A stretch of DNA of 64,000 nt from NCBI GenBank assembly GCA_014656175.1, contig BNBX01000001.1, positions 434,001-498,000 on the forward strand, read 5' to 3'. The first letter of the stretch is position 1. Every line of letters starts with the position of its first letter. This DNA comes from Streptomyces werraensis (GTDB lineage: Bacteria; Actinomycetota; Actinomycetes; Streptomycetales; Streptomycetaceae). Made by a program: the position numbers and the translations under genes. The notes below the pieces were generated by a model, which made no database searches, was not told the DNA's origin, and worked only from the letters and a program-made list of their open reading frames with translations. Shown here piece after piece: positions 8,419 through 16,996 of the stretch.

Positions 8419-9201
8419 CAGGCGCTCCGCGAGTTCGCGGTAGTCCCGCAGCGCGAGCCGCAGTTGCTCGGTGTCGGCGGCCGGGGCGGCGTCGCCCTTC
8501 TTCGGGTCGCCGGAAGCGGGCGTCTTCCAGTGCTGTGTGAGGGTGTGGCGGCGCTCGGTGAGGGCGTCGTTGAGCCGCTCGATGACCTCGTGCAGGACGA
8601 GGTCGGCCTCCTCGACGGCATCCCGCGGCCGGTCCACGAACCCGGCGACGGCCTGCCGCAGCTGCGCGGAGAGACGGTCACAGGTGTCGTCGGCGAGGAG
8701 ACGGGAGTCGCGGGGTCCGGACGTCCCGTCCGGGCCGGGTGCGGTGGCGTGGCCGCCGGCGCCGTGGGCGTGAGTGCCGGTGCCGTGGGCGTCCGTGCCG
8801 GGCGTGTGGGCGCCGGTGCCGTCCGGGCCGGGTACGGAGGTGCGGTCGGCCGTGCCGGGCGTACCGGCGGAGGTGCGGTCGCCGGTCTGCGGGTGCGCCG
8901 CGACCAGCGGGCTCTCCGTGCCGGCGGAGCCGCTGCCGGAGCCGCGCGCGGCGCCCGTGCCTCCGACGGCGGAGGCCGCCTGTGTGCCGCCGGCGTCCCT
9001 CTCCCCGAAGCCGGCCGTGGAGTCCGCGCCCCCACGGCCGGCGGAGGGCTCCGCCCTGCGGCCGGCCTCCGCCTTGCGGCCGAGCGGGGCCGCCTCGTGA
9101 CCGGGGTCCGCGGAGGCGGGGCCGGGCGCCGGGGCGTCCGGGCCGTTCGGGCCGTTCGGGATCCAGGTGTCCTGGGTGGTGCGACGGGGTGCCTCGGGCA
9201 T
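8407..9201 (-). CDS. uncharacterised protein: low-complexity N-terminus plus conserved helical C-terminal module
   Basis: A 264-residue protein. Residues 1-165 are a Gly/Ala/Pro/Thr-rich, presumably disordered stretch with many GTG/HGTG-like short repeats. The C-terminal 100 residues form a helical module with FVDRPRDAVEEADLVLHEVI and a DTEQLRLALRDYRELAERLL end. The same FVD-PR-AV-EAD motif occurs in the gene immediately upstream, so the two are tandem relatives. The start lies 5 bp after the upstream stop, implying one operon and perhaps translational coupling. I do not recognise a named family. Confidence 0.65.
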   Translation of the reverse strand: MPEAPRRTTQDTWIPNGPNGPDAPAPGPASADPGHEAAPLGRKAEAGRRAEPSAGRGGADSTAGFGERDAGGTQAASAVGGTGAARGSGSGSAGTESPLVAAHPQTGDRTSAGTPGTADRTSVPGPDGTGAHTPGTDAHGTGTHAHGAGGHATAPGPDGTSGPRDSRLLADDTCDRLSAQLRQAVAGFVDRPRDAVEEADLVLHEVIERLNDALTERRHTLTQHWKTPASGDPKKGDAAPAADTEQLRLALRDYRELAERLLGV

Positions 9202-9206
9202 GACGA

Positions 9207-9881
9207 TCAGCTCTCCTTCGCCTGGCGGCGGTGCAGCAGCGACGGGGTGCGGTGACCGTCGCGACGGGTGGCGGGGGCGGCCGTACGCGCGCCTGCGACG
9301 CCACGGTGTCCGCCGTCGTGGCGCGACGGCCGGACCAGTTCCTCGAACAGCGCCCGCGCCTCGACCATCGCCTCGCGCATCTCCTCCGTGCCGGCGGCGC
9401 CGTCGTGCGCGCCGTCCGGGTGGGCCTGCGCGACGCGGTGGACGCGGCGGTAGCCCTCGACGTGGTGGGCGTGGTGCACGGACAGCGCCGCGACCTGCTC
9501 CTCGTACTGGCCGCCGGCGGGGAAGCCCCGCGTGCCGGCGAGTTCGGCGATCAGGCGGTCGGCCTCGGCGACCGCCTCACGCGGTGCGTCGACGAACCGC
9601 TCCTGGGCGGCCGTCCAGCGCGCCTCGTAGCGCTCGCGCTCGGCCGGCTCCAGCGGCCGCACCTGAAGGGAGCCGTGGCGCTCCACGCGCTCGGACAGCT
9701 CCCGCTCGGCGGCCTTGGTGTCCCCGTCGTGCCGGGCGACGGCACGCTCGTACTCGGGTCCGAAGCGCCGCTTGAGGCTCGCGCCGTGTCGCGGGCCGCG
9801 TGCGCGCAGGGTCAGGACGGCCGCGACGGCGACAACGACCGCGACAATCACGATCAACGCAATGATCAGGCCAGTGGACAT
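9207..9881 (-). CDS. membrane-anchored protein with the same helical module as its neighbour
   Basis: ATG 9881 follows GGAAGG and gives 224 residues; the frame is open further upstream, but codon evidence and the signal favour this start. Residues 4-26 (LIIALIVIVAVVVAVAAVL) are one N-terminal membrane helix. A charged cytoplasmic region follows (RRFGPEYERAVARHGD-like, reminiscent of DUF948/DUF6167-type anchors), containing QERFVDAPREAVAEADRLIA, which matches the downstream protein. The pair could form a heteromeric membrane-associated complex. The function is unknown. Confidence 0.65.
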   Translation of the reverse strand: MSTGLIIALIVIVAVVVAVAAVLTLRARGPRHGASLKRRFGPEYERAVARHDGDTKAAERELSERVERHGSLQVRPLEPAERERYEARWTAAQERFVDAPREAVAEADRLIAELAGTRGFPAGGQYEEQVAALSVHHAHHVEGYRRVHRVAQAHPDGAHDGAAGTEEMREAMVEARALFEELVRPSRHDGGHRGVAGARTAAPATRRDGHRTPSLLHRRQAKES

Positions 9882-10046
9882 GAATGCCTTCCGGGGTTCT
9901 CGTCCCAACCGGCACTCCTCGCGAGCCGGTTCGCCCAACGGGTTGCCCGTTGCACCGCGCACAAACTGCGCGGCACAGACGCCGCGACCGCCGCCGGCGC
10001 CCAATTGGCTTGCGCCCGGCGCCGGTCGGGGGCACAGAATGCGGCC

Positions 10047-10541
10047 ATGACCTGGACCGTCGCCCCGGAACCCCCCGACTCGCCCACCGCCCTCGCGCTG
10101 TGGCGGGCGTACTACACGGAGGTCAGCGACCGCTGGTACCTGCTGCACGAGGGGCGCCGGACCGACCCGGACGAGCTGGAACGGGAGATCGCCGCGCAGT
10201 CGGGCGCCGACCTCGCGCCGCCGCGCGGGCTGTTGCTGGTCGCGCGGTACGGGGGCGAGCCGGCGGGCAGCGCCGGGATCCGCCTGTCACCGCAGGGCAC
10301 GGCCGCCGAGCTGACCCGGGTGTTCCTGTACGAGGGGATGCGCGGCCGGGGCGGAGCGGCGCTGCTGGTGCGCGCCGCGGAGGAGGCGGCGCGGGAGCGC
10401 GGTGCCCGCCGGATGATCCTGGACACCCGAAGCGACCTGGTCGAGGCGCGCACCCTGTACGCCCGCCTCGGGTACGCCGAGACCGAGCGGCACAACGACG
10501 ACCCGTACGCGGAGCACTGGTTCGCCAAACAGCTCGTCTGA
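10047..10541 (+). CDS. GNAT family N-acetyltransferase
   Basis: A 164-residue protein from ATG 10047. The acetyl-CoA-binding core is visible as VFLYEGMRGRGGAALLVRAA (R-G-x-G motif), followed by the Asp/Ala segment ILDTRSDLVEARTLYARLGY typical of small-molecule acetyltransferases. The substrate is not predictable. It is convergent with the MFS gene, 16 bp apart. Confidence 0.88.
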   Translation: MTWTVAPEPPDSPTALALWRAYYTEVSDRWYLLHEGRRTDPDELEREIAAQSGADLAPPRGLLLVARYGGEPAGSAGIRLSPQGTAAELTRVFLYEGMRGRGGAALLVRAAEEAARERGARRMILDTRSDLVEARTLYARLGYAETERHNDDPYAEHWFAKQLV

Positions 10542-10557
10542 GGCCGGTCCGCGTGTC

Positions 10558-12648
10558 TCAGCGCGCCGGGGCGACCGCGCGGGCGCCCTGGGGGCGTTCG
10601 TCGCGGGAGCCGCACAGCTCGTCGTTGAGGTCGTGCACGAGCTGCACCAGGTCGGTCGGCCGGTCCGGCCCCCACCAGTCGCCCAGCAGCTCGGCCAGGG
10701 ACTCCTCCCGCGCCCGTGCCAGCCGTTCGCCGACCTCGCGGCCCTCGTCGGTGAGCACCAGGTCGACGCCCCGGCGCACGGCGAGGTGCCGGCTCTCGAC
10801 CTGCCGGGTGGCCTCCAGGACGACGTCCAGCGGGACGGGGTTGCGTTCGGCGAGCCGGGCCGGCTCCACCGAGCCGTGGCGGCGGATGCGCAGCAGCAGC
10901 CAGCTGGACGCGGGCAGCAGGTCGTAGCCCGCGCGGTCGGTGATCTTCCGGTAGATCTCCCGGCGCCCCTCGCGGGTGCCGAGCACCGACAGGGCGCGGC
11001 ACACCTCGTCGTGCGAGGAGCGTTCCACCGGGTTGGGGGCGAGCGTCTCGGAGGCGTCGGGCGCGGTGACCGAGGCGCGCAGTGGGTCCTCCTTGAGGAA
11101 CCAGGCCAGCGCGAAGCCCAGCAGCGCCACCGGCACGGCGTACAGGAAGACGTCGGTGATGGCGGTGGAGTAGGCGTCGAGCGCGGCGGGGCGCAGAGGA
11201 GGCGGCAGGGCGCCGATGCCGCGCGGGTCGGCCTCCAGCGTCTCGGGCGAGACGCCGAGCGGCAGGTCCACGCCGCGGAAGGCGGCGCTGAGTTGGTCGC
11301 CGAGCCGGCCGGCGAAGATCGCGCCGAACACGGCGACGCCGAACGAGGCGCCGATGGACCGGAAGAAGGTCGCCCCGGACGTGGCGACGCCGAGGTCCTC
11401 GTAGGGGACGGCGTTCTGCACGATCAGCACCAGGACCTGCATGACCAGACCGAGTCCCAGGCCGAAGACGAAGAAGAAGGCGCTCATCACCGCCGTCGAG
11501 CTCTGCGCGTCGAGCTGATGGAGCAGCAGCAGTCCGACGGCGGTGACGGCGGTGCCCGCGATCGGGAACACCTTCCAGCGTCCGGTGCGGCTCACGATCT
11601 GCCCGGAGCCGGTGGAGGACAGCAGCATGCCGGCCACCATCGGCAGCATGTGCACCCCGGACAGGGTCGGGCTGATCCCGTGCACCACCTGGAGGAAGGT
11701 CGGCAGATAGGTCAGCGCGCCGAACATCGCGAACCCGACGATGAAGCTGATCACGGCGGACAGGGTGAAGGTCCGCACGCGGAACAGCTTCAGCGGCAGC
11801 ACCGGTTCGGCGGCCCGGCGCTCCACCGCGACGAACGCGACGATCAGCACGCCGCCCAGCACCGCGAGCCCGATGATCTGCCACGACGCCCAGGGCCAGG
11901 TGTTGCCGCCGAGGGAGGCGACCAGCACCAGGCAGGTGGCGACGGAGGCGATGAGCAGGGTGCCCAGGTAGTCGATGACGTGCTTGGTCGACCGGCGGGG
12001 GATGTGCAGCACGGTGGCGATGACGACGAGCGCGACGATCCCGACGGGCACGTTGACGTAGAACACCCAGCGCCAGCTCAGGTGTTGGGTGAAGAGCCCG
12101 CCGAGCAGCGGCCCGAGCACGCTCGTCGCGCCGAACACCGCCCCGAACAGGCCCTGGTAACGGCCGCGTTCCCGGGGCGGCACCAGGTCGCCGACGATCG
12201 CCATCGACAGCACGATCAGCCCGCCGCCGCCGAGTCCCTGCAGCGCGCGGAAGCCGATCAGCTGGGGCATGTCCTGCGCGGCCCCGCACAGGGCGGAGCC
12301 GACGAGGAAGATGACGATGGCGGTCTGGAAGAGGCGTTTGCGGCCGTACTGGTCGCCGAGCTTGCCCCACAGGGGGGTCGCGGCCGTGGACGCCAGCAGA
12401 TACGCGGTGACCACCCAGGACAGGTGCTCCAGGCCGCCCAGTTCGCTGACGATGGTCGGCAGCGCGGTGGAGACGATGGTCTGGTCGAGGGCGGCCAGCA
12501 GCAGGCCCAGCAGCAGCGCGCCGATCGACAGCGCCACGCTGCCCGACACCTGCTCCGTGCCGGGTCCCCCCGAAGCCGCCGTACCGTCCGGGGGTGCGGG
12601 CCGCGTAGGTCCCGTTTCCGACGCCGAACGGTGCGCGTCCCCGGCCAT
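10558..12648 (-). CDS. DHA2-family MFS drug exporter fused to a C-terminal winged-helix (MarR-like) domain
   Basis: ATG 12648 has GGAGG six nt upstream (696 residues). Residues about 40-540 are a 14-helix EmrB/QacA-type transporter, with DQTIVSTALPTI in helix 1, GDQYGRKRLF in the first cytoplasmic loop and the motif-C region GPLLGGLF. After the last helix come about 150 soluble residues (REIYRKITDRAGYDLLPASS, then VVLEATRQVESRHLAVRRG) with MarR/PadR-like winged-helix character. The tail may sense drugs or bind DNA from the membrane. Such fusions exist in other actinomycetes. It is divergent from the peptidoglycan-binding gene. Confidence 0.82.
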   Translation of the reverse strand: MAGDAHRSASETGPTRPAPPDGTAASGGPGTEQVSGSVALSIGALLLGLLLAALDQTIVSTALPTIVSELGGLEHLSWVVTAYLLASTAATPLWGKLGDQYGRKRLFQTAIVIFLVGSALCGAAQDMPQLIGFRALQGLGGGGLIVLSMAIVGDLVPPRERGRYQGLFGAVFGATSVLGPLLGGLFTQHLSWRWVFYVNVPVGIVALVVIATVLHIPRRSTKHVIDYLGTLLIASVATCLVLVASLGGNTWPWASWQIIGLAVLGGVLIVAFVAVERRAAEPVLPLKLFRVRTFTLSAVISFIVGFAMFGALTYLPTFLQVVHGISPTLSGVHMLPMVAGMLLSSTGSGQIVSRTGRWKVFPIAGTAVTAVGLLLLHQLDAQSSTAVMSAFFFVFGLGLGLVMQVLVLIVQNAVPYEDLGVATSGATFFRSIGASFGVAVFGAIFAGRLGDQLSAAFRGVDLPLGVSPETLEADPRGIGALPPPLRPAALDAYSTAITDVFLYAVPVALLGFALAWFLKEDPLRASVTAPDASETLAPNPVERSSHDEVCRALSVLGTREGRREIYRKITDRAGYDLLPASSWLLLRIRRHGSVEPARLAERNPVPLDVVLEATRQVESRHLAVRRGVDLVLTDEGREVGERLARAREESLAELLGDWWGPDRPTDLVQLVHDLNDELCGSRDERPQGARAVAPAR

Positions 12649-12807
12649 GCGGACCTCCAGAGGTTCTCGTGACACCCTCCATCGTGATCGGTGTGACCGG
12701 TTATGGCCTGTCGAGTCCGGGCGGAACTCCGCATTCCGGGGGCGCGCGAACAAGGGTGTGAAGAAGATCTGCATAATCTCTGGAGTTCGCGAGGGGAGGG
12801 ACGACAC

Positions 12808-14268
12808 GTGGACCAGCCGAACGGGCACCCGTGCCCGGAATGCGGTGCGCCCAGGCACGCCGACCACACGCCGTCGTGCGCCTGCACCCGCCGCACGGCC
12901 GACGCCCTTCGCGACGCCCGCACGGCCGAGGCGGCGGCCGCGGAGGACTTCGATCCCCTGCGGATACGCCCGTACGTCGACCTGAACGGCACTAGCCCGG
13001 ACGGGTTGCCGGAGGCAACGAAGGGAACGCCCCCGGCGCCGGGGACGCCTCGGACGACGGCGCAGGGAGATGCGTCGCCGGGCGCGGCCGGTGGCACCGG
13101 GGCGCACCCCGGTGCCGCTGACCCCTCCGCGCCCGCGGGAGGCCCGGCGGCCCACGACGGGACGCCCGCGCCCGAGGACCGGCGGACGACGGCGACGCGG
13201 GCGGGTCACGGGGAACGGGACGCGTCCGACGCCACGATGACCTTGAAGGCCATCGGCCCGGACGCCGCGAAGCCCGACAAGGCGACACGCGGCCCGGCGC
13301 CGGCCGCACCCCACGCCGGAGGCCCCGCGGACACCGCAACGGCGCCCCGCGAACAGGCCGGGCACACGGACAACCCCGCCGACGCGGCGCCCGGCGGGCC
13401 GCGGGAGTCCGTCGACGGCGGCGTCCCGGAGTCACCCGACGCCACCGTGGCGCTGCGCGCCGTCCGTCCCGAGGGCGCTGCCCCCGGCACCCCCTCCCGC
13501 GAGGACCGCACGTCCGTCCTCCCCACCCCCCTCGCCCCCGGCACCGCGCCGCCGAACGCCGACGATCTGGGTCTCTTCGACGACGCCACGCGCCCCCTTC
13601 GCACGGTGTCCGCGGGGGCGGCGGTCCCTCGCCCCGAGGCCGCCGCACCCCGCAACCGCCGCCGGCGCGGAGCGCTCATCGCGGCGTCCGGCGCCGTCGT
13701 GGCCGTGCTGGGCGCCGCGGGCTGGGCGAGCGGGCTGTTCTCGTACGAGACGCCGTCGCGGAACACCGCCGCGCCGGACGACGTCAGGGCGAGCGTGCCG
13801 GACGCGGCATCGGAGGCGTCCTCGGCGCAGCCGTCGTCCGAGGCCCCGTCCGCCTCTCCCGGCGCGTCCGCGTCCGCCTCACAGTCCCCGTCCGCGAGCG
13901 CGAGCGCGTCCGGGTCGCCGTCGCCCTCGGCGTCCAGTTCCGCGCCGAGCGCGTCCGCGACCGCCGAGCCGTCGGTGACCCCGTCGGCCGACGGGGCGTC
14001 CTCCGCGCCCGCCGTGGCGCCGGAGCCGGAGGAGCCCGTCGACGCCGCGCCCGTGCTGCGGCGCGGCGACCGTGGGCCGGAGGTCGTCGAGCTCCAGCAG
14101 CGCCTGCGCGAGGTGTGGCTGTACCAGGGCGACGCGGACGGCCGGTACAGCCACCGGGTGGAGGAGGCCGTGCGCCACTACCAGTGGTCGCGGGGCATCG
14201 ACGAGGAGCTGGGCGTGTACGGTCCGCAGACCCGCTCCCGCCTGGAGTCGGAGACCGGGGCGTCCTGA
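12808..14268 (+). CDS. trans-envelope protein: zinc-ribbon N-terminus, Ala/Pro-rich region, one TM helix, peptidoglycan-binding C-terminus
   Basis: GTG 12808 follows GAGGGGAGGG (486 residues). The N-terminus has a Cys cluster CPECG...CAC that may bind zinc. A long Ala/Pro/Gly region follows with three similar motifs (DATMTLKAIGP, DATVALRAVRP, DDATRPLRTVS) that could be phosphorylation sites. A basic RNRRRRGAL stop is followed by one membrane helix around residues 290-312, then a Ser/Ala-rich wall-spanning stretch. The C-terminal 70 residues are a PG_binding_1 domain (LRRGDRGPEVVELQQRLREV). It probably links the cytoplasm to the cell wall. CATAAT at 12772-12777 is a possible -10 box. Confidence 0.8.
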   Translation: MDQPNGHPCPECGAPRHADHTPSCACTRRTADALRDARTAEAAAAEDFDPLRIRPYVDLNGTSPDGLPEATKGTPPAPGTPRTTAQGDASPGAAGGTGAHPGAADPSAPAGGPAAHDGTPAPEDRRTTATRAGHGERDASDATMTLKAIGPDAAKPDKATRGPAPAAPHAGGPADTATAPREQAGHTDNPADAAPGGPRESVDGGVPESPDATVALRAVRPEGAAPGTPSREDRTSVLPTPLAPGTAPPNADDLGLFDDATRPLRTVSAGAAVPRPEAAAPRNRRRRGALIAASGAVVAVLGAAGWASGLFSYETPSRNTAAPDDVRASVPDAASEASSAQPSSEAPSASPGASASASQSPSASASASGSPSPSASSSAPSASATAEPSVTPSADGASSAPAVAPEPEEPVDAAPVLRRGDRGPEVVELQQRLREVWLYQGDADGRYSHRVEEAVRHYQWSRGIDEELGVYGPQTRSRLESETGAS

Positions 14269-14398
14269 CGGGCCGCGCCACCCGAGGCCGCCGGTGAGGC
14301 CGGTCCGGCGGATCGTGCCGAAGCCTCGGCCGCGTCGTCGTCGGCCGCCGACGCTCCGCGTCGGCGCCCTCCTCGGTGGGCGGTCCGCCGGACAGGCC

Positions 14399-15067
14399 TC
14401 ACGCGGAGACGTGCAGCAGGATCGTCCCCGCCGGCGTGCGCTCCACCCGAACCTGGGTGAGGTCGCGGACGACGACGTCCGGCTGGTGGAAACCCGCGCG
14501 CGGGCCGATGCCGACCACCCGCATACCGGCGGCGCGCCCCGCGGCGATCCCCGCGCCGGAGTCCTCGAAGACCACGCAGTCGGCCGGGTCGACACCCAGC
14601 TCCGCCGCGCCCTTCAGGAAGCCTTCGGGGTCGGGCTTGCTCGCGCCGACCGACTCGGCGGTGATCCGCACCGCGGGCTGCTCGAGACCGGCGGCGGCCA
14701 TCCGCGCCGTGGACAGGGCGACGTCCGCGGAGGTGACGAGCGCGTGCGGCAGCCCGTCGAGAGAGGCGAGGAACTCGCGGGCGCCCGGTATCGCGACGAC
14801 GCCCTCGGTGTCCGCGGTCTCCTCCGCGAGCAGCCGGGCGTTCTCGGCGTAGTTCTGCTCCATGGGCCGGTCCGGCAGCAGCAGGGCCATGGAGGCGTAG
14901 CCCTGCCGGCCGTGCACCACCTTCATGACCTCGTCGCCGTCCAGCCCGTGGCGCTCGGCCCAGCGGCGCCAGATGCGCTCGACCGAGGCGTCGGAGTTGA
15001 CGAGGGTGCCGTCCATGTCGAGCAGGAGGGCACGGGCGGGGAGTACGGCGGTGGTGGTGGCCGTCAT
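14399..15067 (-). CDS. HAD-superfamily hydrolase (beta-phosphoglucomutase/phosphatase-like)
   Basis: ATG 15067 with GGAG seven nt upstream (222 residues). Asp17 and Asp19 of LLLDMDGTLVNSD are the nucleophile and acid. A helical cap follows, then SKPDPEGF with the conserved Lys, and VFEDSGAGIAAGRAAGM with the metal-binding Asp. This subclass includes sugar-phosphate phosphatases and beta-phosphoglucomutase; the substrate is unknown. Between 14269 and 14398 I see no gene. Confidence 0.85.
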   Translation of the reverse strand: MTATTTAVLPARALLLDMDGTLVNSDASVERIWRRWAERHGLDGDEVMKVVHGRQGYASMALLLPDRPMEQNYAENARLLAEETADTEGVVAIPGAREFLASLDGLPHALVTSADVALSTARMAAAGLEQPAVRITAESVGASKPDPEGFLKGAAELGVDPADCVVFEDSGAGIAAGRAAGMRVVGIGPRAGFHQPDVVVRDLTQVRVERTPAGTILLHVSA

Positions 15068-15244
15068 CGGCTGCTCCAAGGCGGGGGCGGGGAACCGTGG
15101 AGGCGGATCCCGGGCGGGACAGAGCGGCCCCGCCCGCCGGTCAGGGGAAACGGGCGGGAGCCACTTTGTTCAACCACGGTACAAAACGAACCCGGCTTCC
15201 CGCCACCGCCTCCACCGCGTGTTCACCGGCGGGACCGCCGCACG

Positions 15245-15826
15245 TCACCCGGCGACCGCCTCCCACAGGCTCCACACGCCCAGGCCCAGCATGAGCAGCG
15301 CGGCGATCCGCGTGATCAGCTTCAGCGGCACCCGCTTCATCAGCGCCTTGCCGCCGACGATGCCGAGACCGGCCACCGCCCACAGCGCCAGCACGGCGCC
15401 CAGGCCCACGGAGAGCGGGTCGTCGTAGCGGGCGGCGAGGTTGGCCGTCATGATCTGGGTCAGGTCGCCGAACTCGGCGACCAGGATGAGCATGAACCCG
15501 GCCCCGGCGACCTTCCAGAAGGACTGGTCCTCCGGCTTGCGGATCTCCTCCTCGTCCTCGTCCTTCTTGAGCAGCAGCATCGCCGCGCCCGCGAGGAAGA
15601 GCACACCCGTGAGCGCGTGGACGAGCTGCTGCGGCAGCAGGGTCAGCACACTGCCCGCCGCCACGGCCAGCGCGACGTGCACCGCGAAGGCGGCGGCGAC
15701 GCCGGCGAAGACGTACGAGGCGCGGTAGCGGGTGCCGAGGACGAGACCGGCGAGCGCGGTCTTGTCGGGCAGTTCGGCCAGGAAGACGACGCCGAAGACG
15801 ACGGCCGTCACGGTCAGGCTGATCAA
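15245..15826 (-). CDS. TMEM165/GDT1 family Mn2+/Ca2+ exporter
   Basis: TTG 15826 with GAGGA five nt upstream. The 193-residue protein has six hydrophobic helices. Two copies of the family signature are present: ELPDKT at residues 18-23 and EFGDLT at 118-123. A charged DEDEEE loop near residues 89-94 separates the halves. UPF0016/GDT1 proteins move Mn2+ or Ca2+ against protons; bacterial members such as MneA protect against manganese excess. Its leader carries a yybP-ykoY aptamer, which strongly supports manganese as substrate and inducer. Confidence 0.9.
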   Translation of the reverse strand: MISLTVTAVVFGVVFLAELPDKTALAGLVLGTRYRASYVFAGVAAAFAVHVALAVAAGSVLTLLPQQLVHALTGVLFLAGAAMLLLKKDEDEEEIRKPEDQSFWKVAGAGFMLILVAEFGDLTQIMTANLAARYDDPLSVGLGAVLALWAVAGLGIVGGKALMKRVPLKLITRIAALLMLGLGVWSLWEAVAG

Positions 15827-15907
15827 CGGTTCCTCAATCGGTCGGGGCCGCCCCGCCGAGAGTCATGAGCCTTGCGCGCAAGACACCTCGGCACGGCAGC
15901 ACACTCG

Positions 15908-15932
15908 GCGCCCGCACCGTACGGCGCGGGCG
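15908..15932 (-). promoter_or_regulatory. stem-loop between the riboswitch aptamer and the GDT1 gene
   Basis: A near-perfect 12-bp inverted repeat (CGCCCGCACCGT against ACGGCGCGGGCG) lies directly downstream of the aptamer in the transcript. It is the natural candidate for the expression platform, as a terminator or a pairing switch. No U-tract is visible, so the mechanism is uncertain. Confidence 0.5.
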
Positions 15933-15939
15933 TGCACTG

Positions 15940-16050
15940 CTTGCCGAAGGTCTCGCCGGCAGACCCCTCACGGGTCTGCCTCCGGGCGCCGGCTCAGGCG
16001 GGCTGAGCAGTATGTCGACGGTCCGGCACAGGGCTACTCCCCTTCTGCGC
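15940..16050 (-). ncRNA. yybP-ykoY manganese riboswitch aptamer
   Basis: Read on the minus strand, the leader contains AAGGGGAGTAGC (complement of 16033-16044) and, about 85 nt later, GCGAGACCTTCGGC (complement of 15944-15957). These are the two conserved internal-loop sequences of the yybP-ykoY class that come together to bind Mn2+. GCAGAAGG and CCTTCGGC can close the basal helix, and GGCAGACCCGTGAGGGGTCTGCC forms the variable hairpin. The class activates Mn2+ exporters when manganese is high; here it precedes a GDT1 exporter. The rest of the 435-bp gap (to 16261) holds only the nuclease promoter region. Confidence 0.87.
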
Positions 16051-16261
16051 CGTCCATCGTACGCGACACCGAGCGGACCTTGGGAAACGGCCGCCGGGCC
16101 GGACCGCCCGCACCGCTGTGCGCGGAAACTTCACACCCGAACCATAGACGTGTCATGAGCGCGTCATTAACTTCTTACCGGACCCTCGCCTCCCGGCAAC
16201 ACGGCGCCGCGAGCATTCCCCTGCACGCACGCCAACGCCCGCACCCCACAAGGGAGTTCGC

Positions 16262-16906
16262 ATGTCGAAGTTCTACGCGCGTCGACGGCTCAGCATAGCC
16301 GCGGCGCTCACCGGACTCATAGCCTCCGCCGGGTTGTTCAACGCCCCGGCCGCCTCCGCCGCCCTCCCCACCCCGGTGAGCGCCGCCACCGCCCGCAGCT
16401 ACCTCGCCACCCTCCCCGTGCGCACCGAGAACCGCACCGGCTACAGCCGCGACCTGTTCCCGCACTGGATCACCGTCAGCGGCAGCTGCAACACCCGCGA
16501 GACGATCCTCAAGCGCGACGGCACCAACGTCGTCACGGACTCCGCCTGCGCCGCCACCAGCGGCAGCTGGTACTCCCCTTACGACGGCGCCACGTGGTCC
16601 GCCGCCTCCGACGTCGACATCGACCACCTGGTGCCGCTCGCCGAGGCCTGGGACTCCGGCGCGGGTTCCTGGACCACCTCCCAGCGCCAGGCCTTCGCCA
16701 ACGACCTGACCCGCCCGCAGCTCCTCGCCGTCACCGACAACGTCAACCAGGCCAAGGGCGACCAGGACCCCGCCACCTGGATGCCGTCCCGCACGGCCTA
16801 CCGCTGCACCTACGTCCGCGCGTGGGTCCAGGTGAAGTACCACTACGACCTGGCGGTCGACTCGGCCGAGAAGTCCGCGCTGCAGGGGTACCTCAACAAC
16901 TGCTGA
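16262..16906 (+). CDS. secreted HNH-family (DUF1524-like) nuclease
   Basis: ATG 16262 with AAGGGAG eight nt upstream (214 residues). Residues 1-34 are a signal peptide (basic MSKFYARRRLS, hydrophobic core, cleavage after an Ala-Ser-Ala). The mature part holds the HNH core VDIDHLVPLAEAW, followed by NDLTRPQLLAVTDNVNQAKG with the Asn of the motif. CNTRETIL and two later Cys suggest disulfides. The family are extracellular DNases/RNases, likely used to scavenge nucleic acid. Expression probably starts in the gap shared with the riboswitch. Confidence 0.87.
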   Translation: MSKFYARRRLSIAAALTGLIASAGLFNAPAASAALPTPVSAATARSYLATLPVRTENRTGYSRDLFPHWITVSGSCNTRETILKRDGTNVVTDSACAATSGSWYSPYDGATWSAASDVDIDHLVPLAEAWDSGAGSWTTSQRQAFANDLTRPQLLAVTDNVNQAKGDQDPATWMPSRTAYRCTYVRAWVQVKYHYDLAVDSAEKSALQGYLNNC

Positions 16907-16950
16907 CGCGGCACGGACCGGACCGCCGGGTGCGCCGATCTCCCCGGCGG

Positions 16951-16985
16951 CCTCCGTCGCTGCGTACCGTACGAGGCGACGGAGG
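16951..16985 (+). promoter_or_regulatory. hairpin that includes the ribosome binding site of the PhoD-like gene
   Basis: CCTCCGTCGC (16951-16960) is a perfect complement of GCGACGGAGG (16976-16985), leaving a 15-nt loop. The second arm contains the GGAGG Shine-Dalgarno sequence of the gene starting at 16997. If transcribed, it would mask the RBS. It could equally be a DNA operator. Confidence 0.5.
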
Positions 16986-16996
16986 AAGGGGTCACC

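Noticed and set aside
15150..15190. TTTGT...ACAAA dyad between the HAD and GDT1 genes as operator
   Set aside because: Only 5-bp arms with a 12-bp gap, and it lies at the 3' side of the GDT1 gene. It could be chance.
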